This document shows positions 24,767 to 36,493 of a DNA stretch of 64,000 nucleotides, piece after piece. The number at the start of each line of letters is the position of its first letter. Position 1 is the first letter of the stretch. The translations under genes and the position numbers were made by a program. Origin of the DNA: Sarcomyxa edulis (Eukaryota; Basidiomycota; Agaricomycetes; Agaricales; Mycenaceae); NCBI GenBank assembly GCA_009761415.1, contig QUOL01000002.1, positions 2,728,001-2,792,000 of the forward strand, written 5' to 3'. The notes under the pieces are model-generated. The model was given only the letters and a program-made list of their open reading frames with translations, was not told the origin of the DNA and searched no databases.

Positions 24767-25627
24767 TCAGATAACTGACTCCATCCACAACCCACCCAGG
24801 CGCTTGATAGCCAGATTTTGCAACGTACGTCCATCTGCTTCTACCCCACCGCCTTCAATCGGGTTCCCATCCCCGGCCGCAAGTTCTACCAGCACCTCAC
24901 CGAGTAAATCGGAAGGAGTGACGCTTCCAGGCAACAGTGTCTTGAGAATAGGTCCAAGAGTTGCACGCACCACCCGCATCCCGAGAGTAGCTTGGCGGTC
25001 GTAATTGGGTGGAAGTACTCCTGCTGGCCTGACGTTGAAGATGCGTAGGGAGGGGTATGCAAGAGCGAGAAGATCTTTCTCAGTCCGACCCTTGATCTTG
25101 CCATAGAATATGAACGTCTTTTCAGTTGGGTCCGCTCTGTCGAGAAGGTTGTGATCAATCAATGTTTATGGCGCAGAGAAAGTAAGGAAGTAACTCACCC
25201 TTGGCCTGATACGTAGACAAAATTGAACTTTCCGGTATTTGATAGGGAAGAGAATGCTTTGGCAGCAGCAATGGGATAGTCGTGAGTGATACGTATATAT
25301 TCGCTAGAGGCATTCAGATAAGTTCGCGATACAAATGCAGCTGTTCAACGGGAAAGCTCACTCCTTTGTGACCTCCGTTTGGCTGACACCCTGCGCCCAC
25401 ACGCATCCTTCCGCCCCTTTCAACTTCTCCGTCAATTCTTCCGGATAACTTGTATAATCTTTATGGATTATAATCTGTGCTTTCTTGGTATCGTATTTCT
25501 CTCCGACTGGCAGCACGAATTGTCGACGCGCCAAGATCGAGAGCTGGGTGATTTTGGGAGTGGCGAGGCAGTATTTGAGAGCGGGAGCGCCCACGTTTCC
25601 TGTGGCACCTGTCAATATGATGTGCAT
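24767..25627 (-). CDS. NAD(P)-binding epimerase-like protein
   Basis: Short-chain, atypical SDR-like protein with a Rossmann nucleotide-binding start, MHIILTGATGNVGAPALKYC (GxTGxxG at residues 7-12). Following elements are LSILARRQF, KGAEGCVWAQGVSQTEVTKE, then YIRITHDYPIAAAKAF, FNFVYVSGQG, DPTEKTFIFYGKIKGRTEKD (Tyr and Lys in a YxxxK arrangement), and LRIFNVRPAGVLPP. Three exons: 25627-25361, about 25306-25200, and about 25139-24767. About 245 residues. This resembles fungal nucleoside-diphosphate-sugar epimerase-like proteins of the YbjT/HSCARG type with no known substrate. Confidence 0.85.
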
Positions 25628-26163
25628 GGTGGGTTGGGATTCCTGGTATTGAGCTGAGATGAGCTGGGGGGAATAAGGTTGTGATTTTGACTAACCTGGA
25701 CTGGACAGAAAATCTTCAAATATAGGCGAGCTCGCCAATGCCGAGCGTGCACGTCACGTCGTCAGCTATTCGGCCCACGTTGGCCTCCGTCGCGTGAATA
25801 TGACACGACGCGTTGCCGTGAGGTACAATCTGTTATCCGTATCCTGCTGTATAATCCAAGGTCAATGAGCTCTCTAGATTGAGATTTGAACTGGAAAGAG
25901 ATTCACCACAGAACATGGGCAGATTGGTTTTTCCAATATGATTCGGATGTCGCACATCAAGGAAACGTTCTCGTAGCATCTCCTAGGGCACGTAGAACAT
26001 CATACAGGCAGAGGTCGGGAGGAAGATTGAAAAAAAATTGGGAGGGATGCCGAGGACGAGCGTGACGGCAACGGTGACAAGAGTTGAGATTGCCTTATGC
26101 AGACGACCGATCGGAGGGAGGGCCAATCTTCCCCATCCGAGTCCCTCTTTGTGTTTTCTGTCC
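25628..26163. promoter_or_regulatory. Divergent intergenic region, epimerase-like / Sds3-like genes
   Basis: About 540 bases between divergent starts. Short ACGTCACGTCGTC and CGTCGCGTGAATATGACACG stretches (25750-25812) are CpG-rich and could hold transcription-factor sites; no known element can be named with confidence. Confidence 0.3.
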
Positions 26164-27409
26164 ATGCCTCCTCAACCAGGTCTCTTTTCCCTGCCATACC
26201 CCTCAGCTCACAAAATCAGAACAACCACCTTTTCAGCAGATTCGGATATGAACGTCGTATACCATCATCATCCAGGTGCTCAGGCTATTGCTGGTCCGAG
26301 CTCTGGGGCGAGAGGACACGCTGGAATTGGACCAGGACATGGTACGCCTTTTCTGTTTCGATTTAGGTTTGTTCGTTCATCATATTGATTTTGGGAATTG
26401 AAGGCGGACACGGACATACATCGATAGATGACGCCAAGTCCAAGGACAAGAAACGAAAAGAGATCGCAGGCAAGTTAGGCAAGGAGATGAAGGATCGGAC
26501 AGACGAGTGAGTCACCCTCCAAATATCCTATCCTCTATTGTCATTCTCATTATATAGTAGTGGCCGTCATTACACCGAAAAAATATCAGCCCTACATAGC
26601 ATCGCCCTCCAACTCTCCACGCGACCCGAGACACTGCCATTATACAACCTCCGACTATATCCACTGTCCCTAGAACGATCTGCACTTCTGGCTCAAATTG
26701 AGTTCGAGGAGAGGCATGCGCTTGAGTCAGCAGAGACGGCGTACGAGGAAGAGAGGAAACGGGTCGAAGATGAGTGGAAGAGAGGTAGAGACAGGGTTCG
26801 GGAGAGGCTTTTGGAGGGTATTGAAGAGAGGAGGAGGCGGGCTAGGGAGGAGAAGGAAGGGGAGGGTACTGTTGGAGGTGATTATTCACTCATCATAATC
26901 ATAACTCAACTGCTCTCTTACTGACAAGTTACCTAGATGCGACACTGGATCTCCAATCCCGACCACACATAACGCGAAAACTGCGTAACAAACTCGGAAC
27001 ATCTCCACCACCCACGCCCATGGGCGGATCATCCAACTTGACGAACGGCATCAACTTAGGCATGATCAGTAGTCTTCCCATCACGATGGGCCCTTTCCTC
27101 AACCCCCACTCCCTATCCGTTGACGAGCTTCCCTCTCCGTTCCCACTACCCTTGACATCGACACCATTACCAAATGGTGGAGCTGGTGGAGCCGCTGGTG
27201 GCGGGTCTGGGGCGGGTGGTGGTGGGGGTAATGGACGGAGACGAGCGAAAGGTAGTGGAACGCATCAGAGTCAGGCTATCGGGGGTCTTGGGAAGAGTCT
27301 GGCGATGTTGGCTGGGAGTAAAGAAGCGGAAATCGATCAGGATTTGGGAGAGATTAGGAGGAATAATAAACGGAGGAGGGTTGTTGGGACACAGGGGAAA
27401 CTTATGTAA
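26164..27409 (+). CDS. SDS3: Sds3/Dep1-like subunit of the Rpd3L histone deacetylase complex
   Basis: Chromatin protein of the Sds3/BRMS1 family, which bridges Sin3 and the Rpd3 deacetylase. The middle of the protein (about residues 100-200, encoded 26568-26875) has the family pattern: SGRHYTEKISALHSIALQLS, ERSALLAQIEFEERHALESA, and a long charged helix ending in RRRRAREEKEGEG. After an intron come DLQSRPHITRKLRNKLGTSP, the conserved RPHxTRKLR element. The N-terminus is His/Gly-rich, and the C-terminus has a Gly run (27177-27235) and a basic end (NNKRRRVVGTQGKLM). Four exons, about 350 residues. Start at 26164 chosen as the longest; the ATG at 26248 in the same frame is possible. Confidence 0.85.
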
Positions 27410-27872
27410 GGAGTGGGCGCGTTTTTGTTTTATTTATCTTCGGTATGTATTGTATTTTAAGGACCTGGTGGTCCTTATCAATGTAGCTAGTGAGTATCTT
27501 CCTTCGCACTGAATCTCGCTTTTCTGACTTTTGTCTCTTTAGATATTACTCGTTTTGGGATTGGTCCTGTCTCTGTTTCTACGCGTGTTGCAATTGATGC
27601 TCTGCTTTCTCACCTCTATTCTCGCTCATCCCCCTCCCCCTATGTCAACGATCGCAATCACGCATTCGCTCCAGGCTCCAGCTGCAAACAGTCACTCCTG
27701 CGCGCCGCGACTGCATTTAGGCGCGTTGCCGCACGTGACTCAATGAATCAATCAAATTTCAGTGTTAAAAGCGATCGCGATCGACTTATGACCCCTTTGA
27801 ATCTCGCTGACTCTCGAGTCTTTTGAAAGCCGTTCTTACTCTCTTCTGATCCCCTCCATCTCTAGAATCCAA
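27410..27872. other. Intergenic between Sds3-like and MYND genes
   Basis: 3' region of the Sds3-like gene and promoter of the MYND gene. A plus-strand frame at 27555-27746 has no homology. GCGATCGCGATCG-like palindromic sequence lies at 27770-27783. Confidence 0.35.
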
Positions 27873-29625
27873 ATGTTCGGCTTCATGGATCGAAGAACCG
27901 CATCGGGCTCAAGCCAGCCAGGCTTGGAACCCAGAAACGACTCGGAGGTCAATCGTGACGAAACGAATCAGTATTACCCTCCGTGTAGCCATTGTTTCAA
28001 GATTCCTCCGGAAAAAGTAGAATTTGGGAGGTGTTCTCGGTGTTTGTCTACACATTATTGCAGGTACGAAATTTGTCCTTCATTTTGCGTGCGATCCAAG
28101 AAGCTGAAGAGTTTACACGATCTTCTTGTTTGTAGTCCCGAATGTCAAATGTGCGCGTTTAGTCATCTGTATGCTCAATCTCTCGAGACTGACTTGATTC
28201 TATAGGAGGCACTGGAAAGAGCACAAAGTTATTTGTAAAGAGCGACAGGCTGCTCTGATTGCTGGCAAGGCGAGTGAGGAAGGACTATATTGCTGTGGAA
28301 CACGTAGTTGACATGGTCGCAACGCCGCATATTCTTCACTTCAGAAACCCTCCCCTGGATTGTCGATACCAAAAAACGCGAGTGACGCAACTATCACATC
28401 TCTTGGAAATCATGGGCCCTCTTCGAACACTGCCGCTGTCCCGCCTCCGAATCACACACAGGACCTGCCTCTTGTTGAAGCCCAGGTCGACACGAGCGAA
28501 TCATCAAACGCATCAACATCTTCACAGACTCCGCATATCGCTGTATCCCCAATTCCAATAACGAAGGCCCTCTCCGGCGTGAAGGCATATCAGGTGAATA
28601 TACACAATATTATCTTCATCAACTATTGCCGTCTAGCTAATCGTCCTCTGAAATTGCATTAGATTGACCCGACCAAAGTCCCACCAGGAGCCAGTGTCAT
28701 CTTCAACTCGGCGACGCCTGAGGTTCCTCCGACTATTCTGACGAAGGACGAGATGAAGAACGCGATACCGAAAGAGGGGAGGCTTTATCAGCCGTGTAGC
28801 AGGTGCTACAAGATTCCACCGGCGAATATTGAGTTCGCGAGGTGTGCTCAGTGTCTGTCTACTCACTACTGCAGGTAAGTCTCTCTATTTTATCTATGCG
28901 TCGTGGTCGTGATTACTTACAGTTCGATTCGGTAGTGTCGAATGTCAAAAGTAAGGAATGATATTCCTGCCCTCTTCATGTCACTAATGATGTCAACATT
29001 TTTATAGGAAGCATTGGAAGGAACATAAAGCTATCTGTAAAGACCGGAAAGCAATCCTGATGCGTCGCAGGAAACACGAAGCAGCAGCACTTAAAGCCGG
29101 TAGAATCTACGTCGATCCGGATACTCTAAAGTTGTGGTACAGAATGCACAGCGCCGAGGTCGAATATGCGGTAAGCCCAATTGCGATATACATCTATTTT
29201 TGACCTTGACATATTATCCCTAGGCTTTCCACGCCCTCGAGCTCTTCAGAGGCCCCTCCGACTCACTTCAACCCACCCACGCCGCCATGTTCAATCTCAA
29301 GCTCGACCCTGAATTCCCCAACGACCCCTCGATCGCCACACTCCTAGACGTCACCGCAGTGCCTCGCAAAGTCGTCATGCGTTCAGAAATAGCCTCCAAG
29401 GCGACTCTCGCGTTTGCTGATAAGGCGGTCAAGGCAGGCAATATGTTGTTGTTTTTCTGCGACATTACCGAGAAAAAGCGGCCGGTATTCCATATCGAGC
29501 TGCATGCGCCACCGTCTCCTGACAAGTATATTATGGGGGGAGAGACGGCTAATCAGCTGTGGAAGATACATACGATCCTCGGGGTCAATGTGAGAGAAGG
29601 AGTCAAGAGTCCGTTAGGCTCATAG
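27873..29625 (+). CDS. Protein with two MYND zinc fingers
   Basis: Two MYND fingers separated by about 150 residues of Ser/Thr/Pro-rich linker. Finger 1: CSHCFKIPPEKVEFGRC, CLSTHYC, SPECQMRHWKEHKVIC (28000-28240, cut by two introns). Finger 2: CSRCYKIPPANIEFARC, CLSTHYC, VECQKKHWKEHKAIC (28795-29040, also cut by two introns, one at the same place after THYC). The shared sequences and intron show an internal duplication. The C-terminal domain (29100-29625) is mixed alpha/beta (FRGPSDSLQPTHAAMFNLKL, LLDVTAVPRKVVMRSEIASK, GNMLLFFCDITEKKRPVFHI) with no family I can name. MYND fingers usually bind proline-rich peptides, so a protein-interaction role is likely. About 430 residues. Confidence 0.85.
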
Positions 29626-30183
29626 ATGGATGTGTTCGTGTGTATCAACTTGGCATCAACATCAACTACAATAATTCCAATGATAATAAGTATGTAGTTT
29701 ATCTTGGCTCGTCTCGCTGGACGAACCAGAGATGTTTGGTACCTGCATTATAGTACTATAATTGAATCCGACTCGGAACCTACTAGAACTTCAAGATTAG
29801 ATTAGATTGGCCTCATCCCTGACGATCGTGAATTCAGGCAATTTCAGGGTCCTTGAATGAGTGGCTTCTCTCTTTTTCCTCTACAATCTCTTGTTCCAAT
29901 TCGGATCCAATGTCCTCCATCGTTTCTCGAGGCCAGACGGCTTGAATCAAGATATGCATTTCTGGTCACGGCCGGCTTGCACTGGCAGCGGCTTGCGCCC
30001 TGATGTGATCGAGCTGACCAATTCATGACCGATATCACCCTCATCCGGAAATAGACCATGCGCGTTTTGTACCTTCACGCGGAACGTCGACAGCATATAA
30101 AAAGCGTATCAAAGTCAGTGCCTTTTCTTCCCATCTTCCCAGTACTCGTACTCAAAGTCTCAAACCATACCCCACAGATCAAC
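29626..30183. promoter_or_regulatory. Intergenic with TATA box of hydrolase copy 2
   Basis: TATAAAAAG at 30096-30104 lies 80-88 bases before the ATG at 30184, a good core promoter position for the hydrolase. The rest is the 3' region of the MYND gene. Confidence 0.55.
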
Positions 30184-31291
30184 ATGAGTCTTTGCAAACA
30201 CTGTGTTAGCGGTATGTACCATCTGCAGATTCTTTCAGGTCGAATCGATACGATTCTAATCTGTTTTTAGGCGTCACCCATGAGGGTACTCCCGAAGGTC
30301 AGCATTCTAGCCACAGAACTCACCGTATTCCTATGCTTATCTTTGGTCTACAGGAAAATGGGAGAAGATCAATGGAGTAGATGCCTATGTAGCGACCCCG
30401 ACTGTCGAGTATCCCAAGAACAAAGTCCTTCTGTTCTTGACGGATATCTTCGGGCCTCAGCTCATTAACAACCAGGTCAGTCGCAATCATAGTGAACTTC
30501 AGCAGGGAATATTTTTTTGACGCGATGTGCAGCTTTTGGCGGACGACTATGCTCGCAACGGATTCAGAGTAAGTAGTTATCTAGATCCTAATAACCTTGG
30601 CCACTAACAACGATATGTTCATTCTACGGTAGACTGTCATTCCGGACTGGTTCAACGGAGATCCTGTTGGTCCAGATGCTTTGCATGGAAACGTAAGCTC
30701 GTTGTGTTAGATCCATTTCTACTACTCTGATACTAACTCTCGTACGCACCCTAGACCGGTTTCAATCTTGGAGACTGGTTTGCCAAACACGGTCCAGCAG
30801 AAACCCGTGCTCCACTCGACAAGGTCATCGCTGCCCTCAAAGCCGAAGGCGTGACCGAGTTTGGAATAACAGCTTACTGCTTCGGAGCCAGATACGCGTT
30901 CGACTTGGCTTTCGAGGGCTTCCCGAAAGTGATTGTCACCTGTCACCCTTCGCTCCTCAAATTCCCTGAAGATATCGAGGCAAGTCCCTCGAATCTACCT
31001 GTCCAATTTCGATGACGAACTGATCATCGTCTCATCTAGAAATACTCGAAAACAAACATCCCTATCCTCATCAACAGCTGCACCACCGACCCCCAATTCC
31101 CCATCTCAGCTCAAGAGATAACTGATTCAATCCTTGGGAACGGGAAGTTTGCCCCTGGGTACAAAAGACCCTTCTTTGAAGGATGTACCCACGGATTCGC
31201 GGTTAGAGGCGACCTTTCTGATCCTAAGGTGAAAGCTGGGAAAGAAGGTGCTTTCAAGGAGAATGTGGAGTGGTTGATCGCTCATCTGTAA
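30184..31291 (+). CDS. Dienelactone hydrolase family protein, copy 2
   Basis: Paralogue of the gene at 23198-24303, same family and same residues. It starts MSLCKHCVSGVTHEGTPEGK, then INGVDAYVATPTVEYPKNK, LLADDYARNGF, TVIPDWFNGDPVGPDALHG. The nucleophile Cys sits in TAYCFGARYAFDLAFEG (near 30875-30910), and the catalytic His in EGCTHGFAVRGDLSDPKVK. The C-terminus is EGAFKENVEWLIAHL. Seven or eight exons with positions matching copy 1. The two copies are very similar from the start to the nucleophile; copy 1 has a different short segment after GDP. The minus-strand chorismate-lyase-like copy 2 lies only 240 bases downstream, so the genes are convergent. Confidence 0.92.
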
Positions 31292-31531
31292 GCATGCCTG
31301 CGATAAGGCTACCGGGGGCTGTAGAGAGGAAGTAAACAAACGTCACTCTTGTACTTTTCTGTCACGATTCAACGTTCAACTATCAATTATTCGTTCATTT
31401 ACGTACACGCTACGCGTTGTTTGTCGAAGACGCGTTGATATAACATCAGCACGAAACCCGGGGAAATAGAGGATTGTATTCGAGAACGTTTTGTAGGTCA
31501 AGTGATGCGTACTAAGTACCTGATACTATTC

Positions 31532-32442
31532 TTATACAGTCACGATCCGGATCTGGACAGGATTTGAGTACGCCGACGCGATGAATCCGATCTGCTTGGC
31601 CGCGCGTTTAACACGCGATAACTGATCCTTTTCCCTTTCCTTCTGCTTCTCCAAGTCTACTCTACCGCTTTCGGTACCAGCCAACCATTCTTCCGGGTTC
31701 GTGAACATCTCCCTCGAAGGGAAAACCTCGACAATCTCGCACTCGAACTCGGGTACCACGAGTTTGTATTTCCTGGATAACCTGCTCTCACGATCTCCAT
31801 TAACGTTTGCTCTTCCAGAGTGCTTGGTAGACGCGGAACCAGATGCAGATCCGTCTGCGTCTGCGTCTATAGGCTCCACTCCAACAGAAACGAGCTCAAA
31901 CTGCGGCAATCTCTCCAATTTGCGAAACATCTGCCCAATAGCGTATTTTTCTTCCAGGAAGAGATGTGCACATCGAGGGGATGTTATGCGGACTGTGGAT
32001 GTAGCTGTGCATATTATTTTGCCTGCACATTGGAGGTGGACTTGGCGGGTTTGAGTGATAGGGTTTGTAGGAGATGCGGAGGCGATCATGTCGGGAGTTG
32101 GACATGCGAGGGGGACAAAGGGGGGGTTCGTATTTTGGGATGATTGGTTGGCTATTTGGGAGTATACTGTGGCAATCGAGATGGGGCGGGCGAAGAATGC
32201 ACTGCGTGAGAACGTAAGCAACGACTGGGAACTCGAGATCTAATAACAAGATCTCTACCTCATGACTCGTTGCAAGTCTCCTTGGGCGGAGAGCATTATA
32301 CGCTCTAGCCCGGTAACTTCACGTGGCCATGAGAACTAGGATAGAAACATGACGTGCGTGAGCTAGATAATGTCTTTGTTAAATAACGGCATGAACCCAC
32401 GTCGGCGTTGGTGTTGTTGTCGATGGAGTGGAAGGTAGACAT
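31532..32442 (-). CDS. Chorismate-lyase-like (UbiC/UTRA-fold) protein, copy 2
   Basis: Paralogue of 17316-18169. Three exons: MSTFHSIDNNTNAD; FSWPREVTGLERIMLSAQGD plus LQRVM; then SAFFARPISIATVYSQIANQ, TRQVHLQCAGKIICTATSTV, CAHLFLEEKYAIGQMFRKLE and KLVVPEFECEIVEVFPSREM. Both introns are at the same places as in copy 1, but here the second intron begins with GT. A Ser/Asp-rich insertion (encoded around 31810-31870) separates the core from the last strand and differs from copy 1. The C-terminus is IRIVTV. TATAAAAA on the minus strand at 32527-32534 lies about 85 bases before the ATG. Function unknown; fold assignment is by pattern. Confidence 0.84.
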
Positions 32443-33810
32443 CTTGGAATGATGCGGGAATTGGGTAGGTCCTCGACAGAAAGAAAGAGATTGATGTGGC
32501 TCATGCAAGAGGTCCTAACACGCTGGTTTTTATACCCAACTTGCGTGTAACAGGCTGAATGGTGTGAAGTCATCTGAATCCACTCGGCAAGAGTTCTCGC
32601 ATTGAATCAAAGGTACACATAGCCCATCTCCACCCCGAAGTTCAACAATTTTGTCGAACCTGCCATTTCGAGGAAAGTTTACCGTTCCGATGCATCGCCC
32701 GAAAGTTGGCATCCACCTAGTTGTCCGTTATCTGAGTCTCCGGCGAGTGTGCGGTTGATTTGATGCCCAAAGGTGGAAAACTATGGTTTGACAATCATTT
32801 TGGAAGGATGGTAAAAGAGTGCTAGCAGGAACGAAGTGACTATATGAGCGGAGGTCCATGGGTATCGGTCATCATCATGGATCCAGAGTGGCTTCGAAGA
32901 GGTATTCACTGGCAAAGTTGACGGGTCAAGGAGGCATTCTCAAGCCTGGGACGTACAAGAGTATGAGGTAGGAGGCGCATCCGTGGGTTCCTTCCTAGCC
33001 ATGGACCGGGAGACGTAGGACGTGGCGAGTCACCACGTCAAAGTCCGAGACGCGCCGCAAGAAAAAACTAGAGTTCACCTCCATCATCACCCAGGGAAAC
33101 CAAGATGCGTATGTATATCGTGCTGTGAAGATGGTAGGAAAAGCATCGACGTTCATGTTCAAGGAGTACCAAGCTCATGAGTTTGGGTTGGATGCTCGAT
33201 CGAGAAGCGTGTGGCCGACCCTGCCGACCGATTTTCGTTCCAGAAACTCTCATCTCAGGCTCATGATCCTCGTCCTCAAACCGCATAGTTTTGGCATAGG
33301 TAAATATAAGTAGCACGGTAAGCACTATAGCATCATCTCGTTCATAATAATATCTATATTGATCCTGTCCTCAGAAAATAGACCGTCTTTTTTCGAACTT
33401 GAATGACCTTGTCACCTGAACGGTAGCGACCTATCAAAGGACAGACATAGATCTCTATTATCATCACTGACATACATAGAATCCTCGAATCAGACGTAAA
33501 GGCTCCCCCGTGTTGCTTTTCTGCCTACTATGTCCTCAGGTCTTTACGACTTGGACTCTCGGGAGCATTTCAACGGACCGCACCCGGTTCACCCTCAATT
33601 CTATCTTCCGTCATTTTCCCTCGTATTATTCTTGGCCTTACAGGACGCTCTCCTTCTCGCTCGTTCCGCACTATTCACGGGACGATAGAACCCTGGCAAA
33701 AACAAATACATCTCCCACATCATGCGCAGCCATGTGTGCAGAGCATCGTTCCACCCGTCTTATACGCCTTCTGGAATTCACCAGCAGAGACTGCCTGGTT
33801 CCATCCCACT
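32443..33810. promoter_or_regulatory. Long divergent intergenic region before the carboxylesterase
   Basis: About 1.4 kb between divergent starts, long for this window. It holds the TATA box of the minus-strand gene (32527-32534). Plus-strand frames at 33510-33905 and 33736-34197 run into the esterase; the signal peptide argues for the start at 33811. No other gene is supported. Confidence 0.45.
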
Positions 33811-36294
33811 ATGACTCTCCTCCTGAGTTTGTATCAGCTCGTGCTTTTCACTTTGTGTATTTTTTGCGGAAAAACTGCCACAACGTCTGTGGCGGGATCG
33901 CTTGATATTGCTCTTCGAACAGGAATATTCCGAGGAGTAGCTGCTACTGCGAACGGCACAGAAAAGTGGTTAGGTATACCCTTCGCTCAACCTCCAGTTG
34001 GCTCTCTCAGATTCAAAGCACCGGTCCCGATCACCCAGCCTTCCAGGATTTTGAAGGATGCGTCGGCGTTTGGGAATGCGTGTCCTCAGGTCCCCGCTGC
34101 TAATTTGAACGCAGATATTGGTGAAGACTGCTTGTTTCTCAATGTAGGGCTTCTGACCACGTCTGAACGTATCGGTATTGAACGTATCGTCATATAGATT
34201 TGGAGACCGCAAGGTACCACAGCGAGCTCCAAGCTTCCTATCCTCGTTTGGTTCTACGTGAGTCCGTTGTACCTCCTCATACTTACCTGCCAAACTGACT
34301 GCGGGATGACTTAGGGTGGAGCGTACACCAGTGGGTAAGTCGTACCTAGGTCCGACCTATTCGACGAACTGATCAAAGCATCAGTACTGCGTCCGATCCG
34401 TCATTTGATCCGACCCGTGTGTACCATGAAAATGGCCCATTGCACCTTCTCTATTAACTCTACAAATAGGTATCCTCAACCGAAGTGTAGCTATTGACAA
34501 GCCGATCATGTTTGTCTCAGTGTCAGTTCATTTTCTTTGGGAAGGATTGTAGTGGCATCTGCTAAACGCAAACCTAGTAATTATCGAGTGAACACATTCG
34601 GCTTTGTGAGTGATTTGTGCGTATCAGTCATCCACGTGCTCATTTAAAGCGACTTTACAGCTCGCAAGCGTTCACGTTCCTCCTGAGGATCTGAATGCGG
34701 GACTTCAAGATCAAACCGCTGCACTAGCGTTCATTCATGAAAATATTGCTGCATTTGGAGGAGATCCAACAAAGGCAAGAATCATTTATTCGTACTTTCG
34801 GGACGCCGATCTCTGATTGTTCGTGTTCAGGTCACAATATGGGGTCAAGTATGACAGCACTACATGCTTCTCGTCAATCCACGGTTGATTAACCATTGTA
34901 TTTTCCTCTAGTCTGCAGGTGCTGGAAGCGTTGAATCTCATCTTCTGTTCCCACCTGAACAGCCTCTTTTTCGTGCTGTGATTGCAGACTCTTCTACTGG
35001 GCCTTTGTGAGCACCACATTTATACGACTCTTTGTTATTATTGACAGCCAACTTCCTACGAATAGCAAAAATTCTCCACCCCCGAGTACGTATGACCAGG
35101 CAGGGAAACCATTTGCGCGCCTTCTTGAGGCGACTGGGTGCCCTGCTGGAGCTAGATCGTTCACTTGTCTCCAATCAGTCCCATTCGAGGTCCGTCGGTC
35201 TTCTTGCTATGTAAATGAACTTTAACTAAATCTTTGACGAATAGACTCTTCTGAATATATCGAACGCTATGATCGAGTCGACTCTCAATAGTCAGTTATG
35301 GGAACCAACTGTATCTGACGCACCTGGTAGCTTCATAAATGAGAGAGGATCTACCAAAGTCAAGAGTGGCAAATTTCTTCATGTCCCTTACCTTGCTGGA
35401 ACAAACGTACGTGGAATCGTCTCCTCTCGTTTGCATCTCGTTGATCCTATATTTTCGCCAGCTGAACGAAGGAACAATATTCAGTGGAACTGTTCGAGGC
35501 CTCGATCTCGTGGGTGCCGCGCAAGATGCTGCATTGGACAACTTTATCGGGCATCTCGTCATCGACAACAGTACCATAACCCAGAGCCTTTATGATGAGA
35601 TCCATGATCTTTTCCCTCAGAATGACCCTACGCTCGGTGGTCCTTTCAATACCGGAGACTCTCTGTTCGATAGGGCAGAGGCATGGTACACGGACAATAT
35701 GTATCTGGCTCCGAGACGTCTTCTCTTCCAGCATGCCGCACCTCAACAACCTGTCTTCGCGTACTATTTCACCGAATTCATTCCTGGAAACGATCCATCC
35801 CTTGGAGGTAAGCAAAGCTCACATCTATCACAATTGCTGCAATAGCGCTCAACAACTATGTCTAGTGTTCCATGCCTCAGAACTCGCACTACTATTCGGA
35901 CCTGTACCGACTCCCGTCGAAGACGATTTCGCTAATCAGATGGTTGATTTCTACGTCAACTTTATAACGGACCTCAACCCTGGAGGTGATCCATTTTTAC
36001 ATTAACGTATGAGAATGATATGGCTGAACATAGACCATCTGGTCAGCTGAATGGCCTCAATATACTCTCGAATCTAAGAGCGTCTTACAGCTCATGCGTG
36101 ATAACATCACTGGTAAGTATAACTATCGTTATTTTGTGATCCCATTGCTGATATTCCATGTATACTAGTGATACCGGATGGTGCGTCATCTTCGTCTCAT
36201 AGCGTCTTGATACTGATCAGGTCTCGTAGACTTCGACTTGGAGAAGACAAATTTCCTGAGCTCTACAAACGCGCTTGATGAGTTCCAAAAGTGA
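33811..36294 (+). CDS. Secreted type-B carboxylesterase/lipase
   Basis: Secreted serine esterase of the cholinesterase/Candida rugosa lipase family. The start at 33811 gives a hydrophobic signal peptide, MTLLLSLYQLVLFTLCIFCG. Then follow the family signature EDCLFLN (about 34124-34143), the oxyanion region VWFYGGAYTSG, and VNTFGFLASVHVP. The active-site motif GQSAGAGSV is encoded at about 34845-34935, with an intron just after GQ. The acid is the Glu of LNEGTIFSG (about 35460) and the catalytic His is in VFHASELALLFG (about 35866). All three triad residues are seen. Cys residues at ACPQ/EDCLF and TGCPAG/FTCLQ fit the usual disulfides. Around 12 exons; about 540 residues, normal length. The C-terminus is NALDEFQK. 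Confidence 0.92.
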
Positions 36295-36493
36295 TGGATA
36301 CAACTTGGGCGTCGTGCATCGTTGTTCTTAGGTGTGTATGTATCTGAATCTACATAAGCACAAGGACTCGTTTGAGTCTCAATTATCTGAATGCTTGGGT
36401 CTAAGGATTCGCGCTGAAGCAATAATATATAAGGATGTTCAATAAGTACATGATATATTGTTATGAAGAAAACTGGACCTTCAAGGGGTGCTT

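Noticed and set aside
33510..33810. Possible N-terminal extension of the carboxylesterase
   Set aside because: The Met at 33811 is followed at once by a typical signal peptide; a longer N-terminus would bury it.
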